Source of the DNA: Eriocheir sinensis | Lineage: Eukaryota; Arthropoda; Malacostraca; Decapoda; Varunidae | Assembly (NCBI RefSeq): GCF_024679095.1 | Contig: NW_026111663.1 | Span: 319,501 to 383,500 of the forward strand | Length of the DNA: 64,000 bases | Reading direction: 5' to 3' | Shown here: positions 29,552-39,964 of the stretch, one piece after another | Numbering within the stretch: position 1 is the stretch's first letter | Layout: each line of letters opens with the position of its first letter | Made by a program: the position numbers and the translations under genes | The notes under the pieces: generated by a model | Told to the model about the DNA's origin: nothing | What the model saw: the letters and a program-made list of their open reading frames with translations, nothing else | The model's database searches: none

Positions 29552-30813
29552 TGTAGCGTTCTCTTTCTATTATCTTCTTGTTTATAGGTGTCGCTACATC
29601 CCTTTTTTTGCTAGGGCTGCTGCTTGTGTGATTAATTATGGAAGGTGGGAGGATTTCCGTGGGAACCACCTGTGAGACAGCCTTAAGAAACTGGATGGTG
29701 ATAATGTACTATGGGTTGGGGATGTGTGTATGGTTTAGTAATCTCAAATGAGCAGCAAAACAGGCTCCAAATGATAACACTCAGTAAGGTTGTATATAAA
29801 TATGTATTTGGTTTCCTTTTGCAAAGGTTAGCGGAGTACTAATAAAAAAAATAAAAAAATGAATGACTGACAGGCTGTATGCCTCTAATCTAGCTAGCTA
29901 CCGGCACAAGGGTGATTTGGGGAATACACAGAATGCTTAGCTCTGGTTGCTGGAGGCGGAGAAGCAGGAGCTGGCGTGAGTGTCGGGCTCGGCAGGGGAC
30001 GTCGACGATGGAAATGGGCGGTCCTGGTGATGGACAGACGGGCGCCGCTTGATGTGGAGATGGAGCGGCTCGGGTGGTGTGAAGAGGCGGGCGCCGTTTG
30101 ATGTAGGGAGCAGCTTGGGCAGTGGTAGTTCGGCCCCCAGGGCAGTCGAGGGGCAGGTTACCCCGCCATACAAGTTCCCATCCTGTAGTCCTTCTCACAC
30201 CGCAGGCCGTGGGTGGTTTTTCGGGGGGGGCTGAGTGGAGAGATGGACACCTCTCTCACTCAACTCCAACTCGCTGCCTTTCTTTGCTTCCTGCTGCTCG
30301 TCTCTTGACTAGCCCGCCTCACACAGCAGGCCGTGGGTGGTGTGTAGGTCGGGGGCTGAGTGGAGAGATGGACACCTCTCGGACCAGCCCGCTTCTCTGT
30401 GTTTTCTCGCTGCCTTTCCTTGCTGTTGGGGTGTTCGTCTCCTCGCGTCTCCCAAGCTTCTGGTGCTCTTCCTCCTCCTCCTTGCTTATTCATCAGCTTC
30501 TCCCCTCCATCACGTGATCTTTTAACCCCGCATTACTGACTCTCTCTCCCTTCCGGAACATTCTTTTACAATCAAACCCCTACCTATCTAACTAACTAGT
30601 TATTGGTTTCTTGGAGGGGTTCGAGGCTTTGAGATGAGGGATTTCCGTAACTCTCGGTCATATATTCGCTCATTCGCTCGCCGTGTTATCTTCTCATAAC
30701 CTTTTACGCACTTACATTCCTCAGCCACCCATTCACTTTTTCACTCATTCACGCTCCCACTCGCTCACACTTACTCTGTCACTCACCGACTCACTCACAT
30801 TCGGACCGTTACA
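29552..30813 (-). repeat. 5' LTR of deleted element
   Basis: 1,262 bp, starting TGTAGCGTTCTC. It is followed at 30,814 by the CCTT duplication and then AT-rich sequence without a recognised gene up to about 31,130. Confidence 0.88.
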
Positions 30814-31139
30814 CCTTGATTCATATTTTGTCTAGGCTATGTATAGAAAGAACTGCATTACTTATTAAGTACAGGGATATTAGTGAAAATATGTCAGTGT
30901 CTATGGGTATAGCATAACAAAGTGGTAGTGTTTCATTATAATGAAGGCTGTCCAAATGCTTAAACAATTAGGAAAAAACGTAAATGCTATTCTCTAAACC
31001 TATAAGTAGAAAATGCAACTTTTTTTCTGGATCCCTCACTGTACAAAGCAATATTAAAATTTGCAAAAGGATTTGTACTACGTACACACAAAGTATACAA
31101 TTTGAAAGACCCATTTCGTCATGGTTATAAATAAAAAAA

Positions 31140-33114
31140 TTAAACTCATAACTTTCTGTGGCAGCACTTTCTGGTCCCTTGGAGACATGACGTTGAGGTG
31201 TTGACATATCATTAGCGCCCACTGTGTTTGCCGGTTGACTCTGCCAATGAAAATAAGAAATCTAAAAAGTAAAAGTAGGTAGGTACCATAAGCAAGGCAA
31301 TGATTTTAATAAAAAAAAAAAATCATGGTTCAAAAACCTTAATACTCATGACTTACTCTAACAACACCCTCTGCTCCATTGGAGACATGTCGTTTGGGCG
31401 TCGCTGTCTCCAGCAGCACTGGTGAGTCCTCCATTACATTCTGACAAGGAAAACAAAGAAAATTAGGACTACTAAGACTGAATGTGCCATATACAGATCC
31501 ATTGCAGCACTCATGTCAGGACTCCTCTTATCTATGTATGTAAACAATAACAATTTATCAGTAAAGTTATAACACAGGTATTCATGCACTGACTTTGGGT
31601 AGAATTGTCTCCAATGACTTGGTGATAGTGGCACTTGTAGTTGGTACTGCCCCCATATGCTGCGCCTCCTCCTCCTGCAGGATGACCATGTCGTCCGCTG
31701 CAATGAGACACAAATTGTCGATAAGGTATTGGTAGCTGGAGAGGTACCTCTTAAGTATTCTTAGGTGACAGTAATGTAACCAAGTCTGGGTGCAAAAGTC
31801 TTAATGACATATCAACAACAGGTTGAAAGAGGAGAGTCGGCGGAAATAAACAAACATTGATAAGTTAGCGACAAATTTCTTGTCGCTGGCTAAGAACTTG
31901 CTGAAAGAAAACAGAAATAACTTGGCCAGAAATATATTCCTTAGAGAAATAGAAAACACTAACACAAAGTGAACTAAAACCTTAAAGAAATATATGAATG
32001 AACTAAATATAAATATGGCACAACTTGATAGCCTGACAAAGAATAAAATACTAATATAAAAAGTAAGGAAATGGGACTCAACGAAATGGAAAAACGAAAT
32101 ACGGAGAAAATCGACGTTAATGATATATGAATTATACAAAAAGGTCCTAAAAGAAGAAACTTGGGCAGACAACACACTGGGAACAAAATCCGTGCTGAGG
32201 TGCAGAAATATAAACTTGAGAACATTTTCTGCTGGACTGTGAAGAATATGCAGAAATAAGACAAAACAAAAACTCTATACAGAACACAGAAAACCAAAGC
32301 AGAGAATACTAAACAGGCAATATACTAGTGTTTCAACCATTACCACTGGAAGGAAGTGAAGAGAGAAAAAATTATATCAGAAAAATCTGGATCAGAAGAA
32401 ACAAAAAGTTTCACCAAAACTAAAAGACTCAACAACGCCAATCAAGAATAAGGACCATAAGTGGGAGCCGTTACAAAGACAATCCCACGCCTACGACTGG
32501 ACAGGGCTGCACAAGCTGTTTTGTAGCATGTAAAAATGTAAATGAGAGAAAAACTTCACGTGCATGTATCGTAACTGGATGAACAAACTTTGCCCTCCAA
32601 AGATTTTTGATTGGCCTTGACTGCCGCACCACAGGTCAATCAGTGCATTTTTTTTCATGTGAAGCAAACGTTCATAGTTAACATTAAAAGTAGCATAAGG
32701 ATACACTTATGGTTATGGGTTCTTCCCATCTATGGTGCAAATGATGCGACGAGTGTATGCAATGATGACATTTGCACTTTCATGACATATGTGGAGATCA
32801 TTGTTGAATCTTCGGTAGGCATAACAATACAGGGTCGGACATAGTGTTTATTCCACTGAAGCGCAGTAAAAGATATTACCTATGAACACAGAAGCATATA
32901 CATAACATTCACCACAAGCAATAAGTCATTCAGGTAAGGAAGCAGCTTTAGCCTACCTCTGGTGGCATCGCTGTCAAACTCGCAGCCAAGGTCATCTATT
33001 TCACTTCCGATGATGTTGATCACCTTCTTGGAGTTGTCGTCCAGGGTGGGAGGAGGTACACCACCGCCAGTTTTTCTATATTCTCTCTTCACAACGGCAT
33101 GGTCCCGCTTAGCC
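31140..33114 (-). CDS. Spliced Myb/SANT-associated (Harbinger-type) gene, partial, four exons
   Basis: Minus-strand exons 32,957-33,114, 31,594-31,697, 31,357-31,440 and 31,240 down to about 31,140. All acceptors are AG (TTATTGCAG, CATTGCAG, TTGTCAG, TTGGCAG). The donors between them are GTAGGC, GTCAGT and GTAAGT, and the reading frame is kept across every junction. The first visible exon encodes AKRDHAVVKREYRKTGGGVP with an LDDNSKKVINIIG and FDSDATR segment. This is the region after the Myb/SANT-like domain in Harbinger-associated regulators. Exons 3 and 4 carry a repeated TP(K/Q)RHVS(N/K)G motif. The upstream SANT exon is not found; LINE-A copy B sits just 5'. Function inferred: DNA-binding partner of a Harbinger-type transposase or a domesticated relative. 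The end of exon 4 is uncertain. Confidence 0.62.
31800..32400 (+). pseudogene. LINE C-terminal relic inside the intron of the preceding gene
   Basis: The plus-strand phrase EHFLLDCEEYAEIRQNKNS (around 32,220-32,280) is typical of LINE C-terminal zinc-knuckle regions. Upstream fragments AQLDSLTKNKI and RKWDSTKWKNEIRR are consistent but in other phases. It is heavily degraded. The rest of the intron, 32,401-32,956, shows nothing recognisable. Confidence 0.5.
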
Positions 33115-33334
33115 CTGCAATAAATAAGGAGTTTTAATGTTATGGGAGCGGGTTTTAACTGCAGTTTCGGACAATGTAGTCCGGCTGACTCGAATTATTC
33201 AAGGTGTACTTTTTTTTTTTTTTTTTTACAACAAAGGAGGCAGCTCAAGGGCACAAAAAATGAAAAAAAAATAATAAAAAAAGCCCGCTACTCGCTGCTC
33301 CCAAAAAAGAATTAAGAGGTGGCCGAAAGAAAGA

Positions 33335-33754
33335 TCAATTTCGGGAAGAGAGGTGTCCTGATACCCTCCTCTTTAAAGAATTCAAGTCGTAGGCAGGAGG
33401 AAATACAGATGAAGGAAGATTGTTCCAGAGTTTACCAGCGTGAGGGATGAAAGAGTGAAGATTCTGGTTAACTCTTGCATAAGGGGTTTGGACAGTGTAG
33501 GAATGAGCATGAGTAGAAAGTCGTGTGCAGCGGGGCCGCGGGAGGGGGAGAGGCATGCAGTTAGCAAGTTCAGAAGAGCAGTCAGCGTGGAAATATCGAT
33601 AGAAGATGTAAAGAGGCAACATCGCGGCGGAATTTAAGAGGTAGAAGGCAATCAGTAGGAGGAGGAGAGCTGATGAGACGAAGAGCCTTAGACTCCACTC
33701 TGTCCAGAAGAGCTGTGTGAGTGGACCCCACAACACGTGACATGCATACTCCAT
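33335..33754 (-). pseudogene. C-terminal region of LINE-A copy B, out of phase
   Basis: 139 codons with YRYFHADCSSELANCMP, YARVNQNLHSFIPHAGKLW and the ending GHLSSRN, homologous to 17,955-18,413. Shifts near 33,600 and 33,840 separate it from the RT frame. Confidence 0.75.
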
Positions 33755-33843
33755 ACGAGGGCGGACAGCAATTGCGCGGGGGAGAAGAACTGGCGGAGAC
33801 GATACAGAACGCCCAACCTCGAGGAAGCTGATTTAGCAAGAGA

Positions 33844-36117
33844 TTAGATATGAATTTTCCAGTTGAGATTTTGAGTTAAGGATAGACCGAGGATGTTTAG
33901 TGTTGAAGGTGACAGCTGAGTGTTGTCGAAGAATAGGGGATAGGTGTTTGGAAGATTATGTCGAGTTGATTGGAGAAATTGAGTTTTTGAGGCATTGAAG
34001 GACACAAGGTTCCTTCTGCCCCAATCGGAAATGATAGCAAGGTCTGAGGTTAAGCGTTCTGCAGCCTCCAGTCTGGAGTCGTGTACTTCCTGTTGTGATG
34101 GTCTTCTATTGAAAGAAGCTGAATAATGCAGAGTGGAGTCGTCGGCGTATGAGTGGAAAGGACAGTTTGTTATGGAAAGAAGATCATTGATGAATAACAG
34201 GAAGAGAGTTGGTGATAGGACAGAGCCCTGTGGAACGCCACTGTTGAAAGGTTTAGGGGAAGAGCAGTGACCGTCTACCACCGCAGAGACAGAACGGCCG
34301 GAAAGGAAACTGGAAATAAAGGAACAGAGAGAGGGATAGAATCCGAAAGAGGGCAGTTTAGAAAGCAAAGACTGGTGCCAGACTTTATCGAAAGCTTTCG
34401 ATATGTCTAGCGCAACAGAGAAAGTTTCACCGAAACGGCTAAGAGAGGATGACCAAGAGTCAGTTAAGAGAGCAAGAAGATCGCCAGTAGAACGCCGCTT
34501 GCGGAATCCATACTGGGGATCAAATAGAAGGTTAGAAGTGGAAAGGTGCTCTTGAATCTTCCGGTTAAGGATTGATTCAAAAGCTTTAGATAGACAGGAA
34601 AGGAAAGCTATAGGGCGGTAGTTTGAGGGATTGGAACGGTCACCCTTCTTATGCACAGGCTGTACAAAGGCATACTTCCAGCAGGAAGGAAAGATAGATG
34701 TTGATAGGCAGACGCGAAAGAGTTTGACCAGGCAGGGTGTCAGCACAGAAGCACAGTTTAGCACAGAAGCACAGTTTTTAAGGACAATAGGAGGCACTCC
34801 ATCAGGTCCATAAGCCTTCTGAGAGTTGAGACCAGAGAGGGCATAGAAAACATCATTTGGAAGAATCTTAATAACAGGCATAAGGGAGTCAGAGGGGGGA
34901 TGAGTAGGAGGAATATGCCCAGAATCGTCCAGGGTGGAGTTCTTACAAAAAGTTTGAGCGAAGAGTTCAGCCTTAGAGACAGACGAGACGGCAGTGCTGC
35001 CGTCAGGGTTAAGGAGAGGAGGGAAAGAGGAAGAAGTGAAATTGGAGGAGATATTTTTGGCTAGATGCCAGAAGTCACGGGAAGAATTAGAAGAAGCAAG
35101 GTGTTGACATTTTCTGTTAATAAAAGAAGTTTTGGTAAGTCGGAGAATAGATTTGGCACGATTCCGGGCTGAAATGTAAAGATCAAAGTTAGTGGGAGTT
35201 CGAAGGCTCTGGAACCTTTTGTGAGCTGCCTCTCTATCTTTAATAGCACGAGAACAAGCGTGATTAAACCAAGGCTTTTTAGCATGAGGAGTAGAGAAAG
35301 TACGTGCAATGTATGCCTCCATTCCAGAGACAATCACCTCTGTGATGCGCTGAACACACACAGAGGGGTCTCTCTCCTGGAAGTAGTAATCATTCCACGG
35401 GAAATCGGTAAAATACATCCTCAGGTCGTCCCACCGAGCTGAAGCAAAATGCCAGAAGCATCGCCTCTTCGGCGGGTCCAGAGGATGTACAGGAGCGATA
35501 GGACAGGATACAGAAATAAGGTTATGATCGGAGGAGCCCAACGGAGAGAACAGTTTGACAGAGTAAGCAGAAGGATTAGAGGTAAGGAAGAGGTCTAGAA
35601 TGTTGGGCCTGTCTCCAAGACGGTCGGGAATACGAGTAGGGTGCTGAAGCAACTGCTCTAGGTCGTTGAGGAGAGCAAAGTTGTAGGCTTGTTCACCAGG
35701 ATGGTCAGTGAAAGAGGATGAAAGCCAAAGCTGGTGGTGAACATTGAAATCTCCCAAGATGGAGATTTCAGCAAAGGGAGAGTGAGTCAAGATGTGCTCC
35801 ACTTTAGAGTTCAAATAGTCAAAGAATTTTACATAGTTAGTAGAGTTAGGTGAGAGATAAACAGCACATATATATTTAGTAACAGAATGACAATGAAGTC
35901 TCAGCCAGATAGTGGAAAATTCAGAAGAGTCAAGGTCGTGGGCACGAGAGCAAGTGATGTCGTTGCGCACGTAGGCGCAACATCCAGCTTTGGATTGAAA
36001 TTTAGGATTGAGATAGTAGGAGGGAACAGAGTAGAGGTTGCTGTCAGTAGCCTCAGAAACCTGTGTTTCGGTGAGGAAGAGAAGGTGGAGTTTAGAGGAG
36101 GAGAGATGGTGTTCCAC
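33844..36117 (-). CDS. LINE-A endonuclease-reverse transcriptase, copy B
   Basis: 757 codons in one frame. Endonuclease motifs [27 protein letters not shown] and [13 protein letters not shown] motifs [47 protein letters not shown] and [12 protein letters not shown]. It is the best preserved copy of the family here. An 18-bp tandem duplication (34,742-34,777) repeats the residues NCASVL in frame. The Met is internal; family sequence continues upstream in another phase to about 36,300, so the N-terminus is shifted. It ends [12 protein letters not shown] by frameshift before the C-terminal region. Confidence 0.88.
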   Translation of the reverse strand: MEHHLSSSKLHLLFLTETQVSEATDSNLYSVPSYYLNPKFQSKAGCCAYVRNDITCSRAHDLDSSEFSTIWLRLHCHSVTKYICAVYLSPNSTNYVKFFDYLNSKVEHILTHSPFAEISILGDFNVHHQLWLSSSFTDHPGEQAYNFALLNDLEQLLQHPTRIPDRLGDRPNILDLFLTSNPSAYSVKLFSPLGSSDHNLISVSCPIAPVHPLDPPKRRCFWHFASARWDDLRMYFTDFPWNDYYFQERDPSVCVQRITEVIVSGMEAYIARTFSTPHAKKPWFNHACSRAIKDREAAHKRFQSLRTPTNFDLYISARNRAKSILRLTKTSFINRKCQHLASSNSSRDFWHLAKNISSNFTSSSFPPLLNPDGSTAVSSVSKAELFAQTFCKNSTLDDSGHIPPTHPPSDSLMPVIKILPNDVFYALSGLNSQKAYGPDGVPPIVLKNCASVLNCASVLTPCLVKLFRVCLSTSIFPSCWKYAFVQPVHKKGDRSNPSNYRPIAFLSCLSKAFESILNRKIQEHLSTSNLLFDPQYGFRKRRSTGDLLALLTDSWSSSLSRFGETFSVALDISKAFDKVWHQSLLSKLPSFGFYPSLCSFISSFLSGRSVSAVVDGHCSSPKPFNSGVPQGSVLSPTLFLLFINDLLSITNCPFHSYADDSTLHYSASFNRRPSQQEVHDSRLEAAERLTSDLAIISDWGRRNLVSFNASKTQFLQSTRHNLPNTYPLFFDNTQLSPSTLNILGLSLTQNLNWKIHI

Positions 36118-36608
36118 AGAATGAAAATTAGAACGAAGACCGCGAATGTTGCAGAAATTGATAAGGAGGAGGTTCGAGGAGTTATCAGGATACCTCTCAA
36201 GTCGGCAGCCAGAAAGGGAGTCCTCCCTAGGGGAATTTATGGTCCCCCCCCAGGCGGGGACTCCGAGGCGGTGTTTTCGTTAGCCATTTTGAATTTTGAA
36301 TTTTGGTAGAAGGTGTGTGTGTTGTGTGAATGTAGTGTGGTGTAGAAAGAGAGAGGAAATGTCTTTAGAGAGCATGCTGAACTACTCTCTGGTGTTGATG
36401 AGACAAAAGGTCATAATTTGGAGAATTTGGATGATATCCGCAACTGATTTTTTAAAGATTTTGCCCTACTTCCCTGTTCCCTATACCTAATTTAAACAAC
36501 AACTAACCTAACCTAAATAATATATTGTATGTAAGTATATTTACAGTCTTTGCTATTATTCAAACAGGTATGCGGTCATTTCACCTACATGCCATTTCGC
36601 CACACCAT

Positions 36609-36855
36609 ATGGAGTCATTTCGCCCAAAAGTCAATTCGCCCACACCATGGAGTCATTTCGCCCACAAGTCAATTCACCCACACCGTGGAGTCATTTCGCC
36701 CACAAGTCAATTCACCCACACTATGGAGTCATTTCGACCACAAGTCAATTCGCCCACACCATGGAGTCATTTCGCCCACAAGTCAATTCACCCACACCAT
36801 GGAGTCATTTCGCCCACAAGTCAATTCACCCACACCATGGAGTCATTTCGCCCAA
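36609..36855. repeat. 38-bp tandem repeat, about seven units
   Basis: The unit reads ATGGAGTCATTTCGCCCACA then AGTCAATTCACCCACACC, at 36,609, 36,648, 36,686, 36,724, 36,762, 36,800 and 36,838, with few mismatches. The repeat keeps all three plus-strand phases open, which explains the long overlapping frames there. I do not call them genes. Confidence 0.92.
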
Positions 36856-37348
36856 GGTTACCGGTGGTTCATTTACCTCTCACTTGTTTACCGCGCGTTT
36901 CAATGGGGTATATTCATTCTCAGCATGCGTCACCAGTGAATAGGCTATTGTGCCAAAACAGCTTAAACTATTCTTTCAGTTACCGGAAATTACCCGTGTT
37001 TCTCTGGGACTTGTGGATATCAGTTACCCTGCGATACAATGAGCAACACTGTTAATAAAAATGTAGCTGATCATTCTCGTTGTTTTATTTATTTATAAAT
37101 GAGAGAAAATAATGCAGTGTAGAATATTCACTTACTGGGATGAACATGTACAGGGCGAGAGGTCATCATATCAACTGCTGAAAGGTTGCGCTCATCCCAA
37201 GGGCCCAGTGTGCAGCTGAATCTTACATGTATACGTATTTTTCGTAAAGGTTATTTAAGTAGGTTTCAAAGGTTTTAATTCTCTGTTAATATTCGGTACA
37301 TGGATTTAATAAACTTACATATAGCTTTTATTTTTAATTTTCTACTTA

Positions 37349-37470
37349 CCACTCGATAAAAGCCCCAACAAGCCGCCTCCTGCTGCACTGTTCTGGACTT
37401 CTGGTGCTAGCCTCTCGAAGTACACTCTATTTACATGGTACTTGACTACTTCAACAATGTGGACATGACA
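37349..37470 (-). other. Exon-like block, unassigned
   Basis: The minus strand reads VEVVKYHVNRVYFERLAPEV and NSAAGGGLLGLLSSG, followed by GTAAGTAG, a strong splice donor. No family is recognised. It could be an exon of the same minus-strand gene or part of an element. 37,531-37,854 shows nothing else recognisable. Confidence 0.3.
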
Positions 37471-37854
37471 TGGAACATGTGGGCGAATTGACTCTTACAT
37501 GTGGGTCAACTGACTCTTATATATGGGCGTATGAGAAGATTGCGCCACTATAAACACTTGCCTGTGCCATGACGGGCTGGGGCCGAATACCATCCAGGCC
37601 CCTCAAGCAAGCCTACCGGCGCAATAGGCAGAGAAGGAAAAAATAAATAAATAAATAAACTCGGCTGTCTTGGTTGCTTAGAAATAATCTACACAGCAAG
37701 AATATTCAACTGAAACCCACTGCAAATGCAAGATACCCTAGCCTCGTAAGTTGTCTTGCTACATCAACACAGACCTATGCATCCATACACTTACTTGGCT
37801 TTGAGTCGCTCCCAAATTTTTTGCACCTGGTACACCGTCTTCGGTTCACCCCCC

Positions 37855-39370
37855 AACTCGGACCGGACCGGCACCAACCCGGACCACACTAGTGGACCAG
37901 CTCGGACCATATCTAGATATCAATAAATAGAACAAAAGGTAAAAACAAGAACTTTAAAACAATAAAACTCACGCATCCAAGAATTGTGTTTGCAATTCAT
38001 TATTAACAAACCTAAAATTACAAAAAAACTTAAAACAACAGGTTAAGAAATAAAAAATTAAAATGTAGTAGTTGAAAAACAAAGTATAAAAAACCTTGAA
38101 ACAATAAAATTCACGCATAACATTAAGACAATAACATTCACGGCAATGTAATGAGAAACTGCCTTTAGTAAGTTTTTAGCTTATCTATGGCCATTAGAAA
38201 ATTGGTCCCAAAGTCTTATAAGTTGTCATGATGCTTGGCATATTTTGTTTTTTGGTGTCGCAATACCTTGCCAGCATTTAATAAATGCATTTGTAGTGTT
38301 ACGAGCCTTGCCTCATTATACAATGGTGTTATGAGTGAATATAAATTAGGTTGGCCTTTACGTGCTTTCAAATTAAGTATACAGTGCCAACCTTCATCAT
38401 CATTATTTGTTCTGACACTCCTTGCAAACACACAACAAGCGGTGGGAGGCCATACCTTAGACCTCATCTGCGTAATGTTTACGTACTCTAAAAGATTTAA
38501 TAGTGGTTGTGACACATTTGCTTTTCTGTAAGCAGCAGGCACATGTGGTAACGAAAGCAATTGTCTTAAAAAATTGTATGTTTAAAAAATTGTATGTTTC
38601 ATTGTCGTTTGTGTAGGCAGACTGAAGGCCGAGTTCATGGAGTTTCCTCCAGAGTGACAGACACAACCACGCATAACCACATCTGGAAAAACGTCTGGGA
38701 TAGCCCGCCAAACACTTGCCTCAAAATCAAGTATTACTTCTTGAACTTTTAATTGTTCTCCCAGGATTTCTCATTTCGGTCTCACAAGCTCTATGTTGCC
38801 AAAAACTGCATCCATCACACAGCAATGCCTCCTGCAAAATTATTAAATTAATTTATAATAAAGGCAATTAGACCACTTATCACTATTTAAACTTTTCCTG
38901 ATATTTTGTTTGATTTATTGTACTGCATCCTTTGCCTTCAGGAATAGTATATACTACTAAATATAGACTAGGGTATGCAAAAGGTTTATGTGATGAAATC
39001 GCCGGACGCTAGAACAATTTGTATAGAGTTCAGTAATTTACACTTATATGTTTAGTTTCCTTAATATAATAATAAATCAGGAAAACTGCACAGGAAGCTG
39101 TAATCTCACCTGTCGGGGACGCACTATGTTTAGACAAACCAAACACTTGTCCATGATGTGCTTACTACGGTCTAGAGATGAAACCTGGGCTGGACGTGAG
39201 TGAGGGTGAGAAGATGATTCGGATGATTCACCTAAGGTTTGGATCTTGAGTTCGAGTTGGAATAAACGATGGTTTAAGTTTGTAATAAAAATGGCGAAAG
39301 CTGGTGGTTCAGAATGGTCCGAGTTGGTTGAGATGACGGTCCGAGTTGGTATTTCAGACTGGTCCGAGTT
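37855..39370. mobile_element. MULE-like DNA transposon relic with repeated termini
   Basis: The left end has three modules AACTCGGACC / AACCCGGACC / AGCTCGGACC (37,855-37,908). The right end has three inverted modules GGTCCGAGTT at 39,316, 39,338 and 39,361. Between them is a minus-strand Mutator-like transposase fragment. Clustered subterminal modules on both sides support one element of about 1.5 kb. No 9-bp duplication is evident. Confidence 0.6.
38216..38715 (-). pseudogene. Mutator-like (MULE) transposase C-terminal relic
   Basis: One phase gives SVRTNNDDEGWHCILN and YSLITPLYNEARLVTLQM, the segment that follows the catalytic core in MULE-family transposase-like proteins (RTNND-x-EGWH). 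An upstream phase gives SLWRKLHELGLQSAYTNDNE and, after a shift, LSLPHVPAAYRKANV. At least one frameshift at about 38,560-38,590 separates them, near a short direct duplication (AAAAAATTGTATGTTT). The DDE core itself is missing. Confidence 0.7.
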
Positions 39371-39964
39371 AGACCTAACCTCCGTCTTCTGCTCCCCATA
39401 GCCAGCAACATTGAGCTGGAGGGCTATCCTCTCCCACGCCGATTTTTTTAAGCCCTACAACTCTCCCAGCAGTGCTCCTATTACTGATAATAGGTTCACT
39501 ATTCACGAGTTATAATAATAGTTCTCGTTCGGGAGCGTTTAAAGGGCTGGCCCTTCGAGACACCAGCATGGAGGCTGCCTGCTGAATGGAGATCATTGCT
39601 TGCTGTTAATGTTGCTGCTGGAAGTTCTGGAATGAAACTGGTGCCTGGCGGTGCTGCGGCCTCCGGGGCTCGGTCTTGGTTATGGCTGACTGCCAATCGC
39701 TTCAATTTCTGCTATATTTAATGTATGTCACTGTATCAAGCACTGTTTACATAAATATTAGCCACACTATATAATCCATTATAGAAATGTACCTAAATTG
39801 CATTAAGGTTTCGGTTTTCAACGTTTGTTTGATTTACGGTAGTACCAACGCTACACGGAAAGATAGCTTCGAAGGGGGAAGATAATTAGGAACTGCGCAT
39901 ACCCTTTAGCGGAAACACACTAAGCGACGCTTCGACGAAGAGGGAAGAGCTTCATTGAGAATAT
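39371..39964. other. No recognised feature
   Basis: Mixed AT-rich sequence with one 68-codon minus-strand frame (39,499-39,705) rich in Ala and Pro. I recognise no family in it. Confidence 0.4.

Larger units (their letters stand above)
27376..30813 (-). mobile_element. Internally deleted LTR retrotransposon, same family
   Basis: LTRs at 27,376-28,648 and 29,552-30,813, each starting TGTA(A/G)CG and ending CGTTACA in plus orientation. A perfect 4-bp duplication CCTT flanks it (27,372-27,375 and 30,814-30,817). The internal 903 bp keep the polypurine-tract end, the last part of pol and a primer site. They lack about 5 kb corresponding to roughly 4,110-9,140 of the full element (RT, RNase H, most of integrase, gag). 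The LTR is shorter than in the full element and differs in its U5-side 200 bp, so it is a subfamily. It cannot move on its own. Confidence 0.9.
33205..36405 (-). mobile_element. LINE family A, copy B (Jockey/CR1-type)
   Basis: The same structure as copy A on the same strand. The 3' UTR (CAACAAAGGAGGCAGCTC at about 33,230) is preceded by a T-run. The copy is uninterrupted at the 5' end, with GTCTTTAGAGAGCATGC at about 36,361, the empty site for the transposon in copy A. It ends about 36,405, where similarity to 25,189-25,240 stops. Confidence 0.88.
36570..37530. mobile_element. Candidate foldback-type element with modular inverted ends
   Basis: The left end is rich in AGTCATTTCGCCCAC and AGTCAATTCGCCCACA modules (36,570-36,860). 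The right end (about 37,470-37,530) has the same modules inverted (GTGGGCGAATTGACT, GGGTCAACTGACT). The middle holds AT-rich sequence and the exon-like block at 37,349-37,470. Boundaries are approximate and no target duplication was identified. Confidence 0.45.

Noticed and set aside
36525..37055. 176-codon His/Pro-rich frame and two others
   Set aside because: A 38-bp repeat without stops keeps the phases open. All three read the same minisatellite.
39499..39705. 68-codon Ala/Pro-rich minus-strand frame
   Set aside because: No recognisable motif, no splice or expression signal, and composition consistent with chance.
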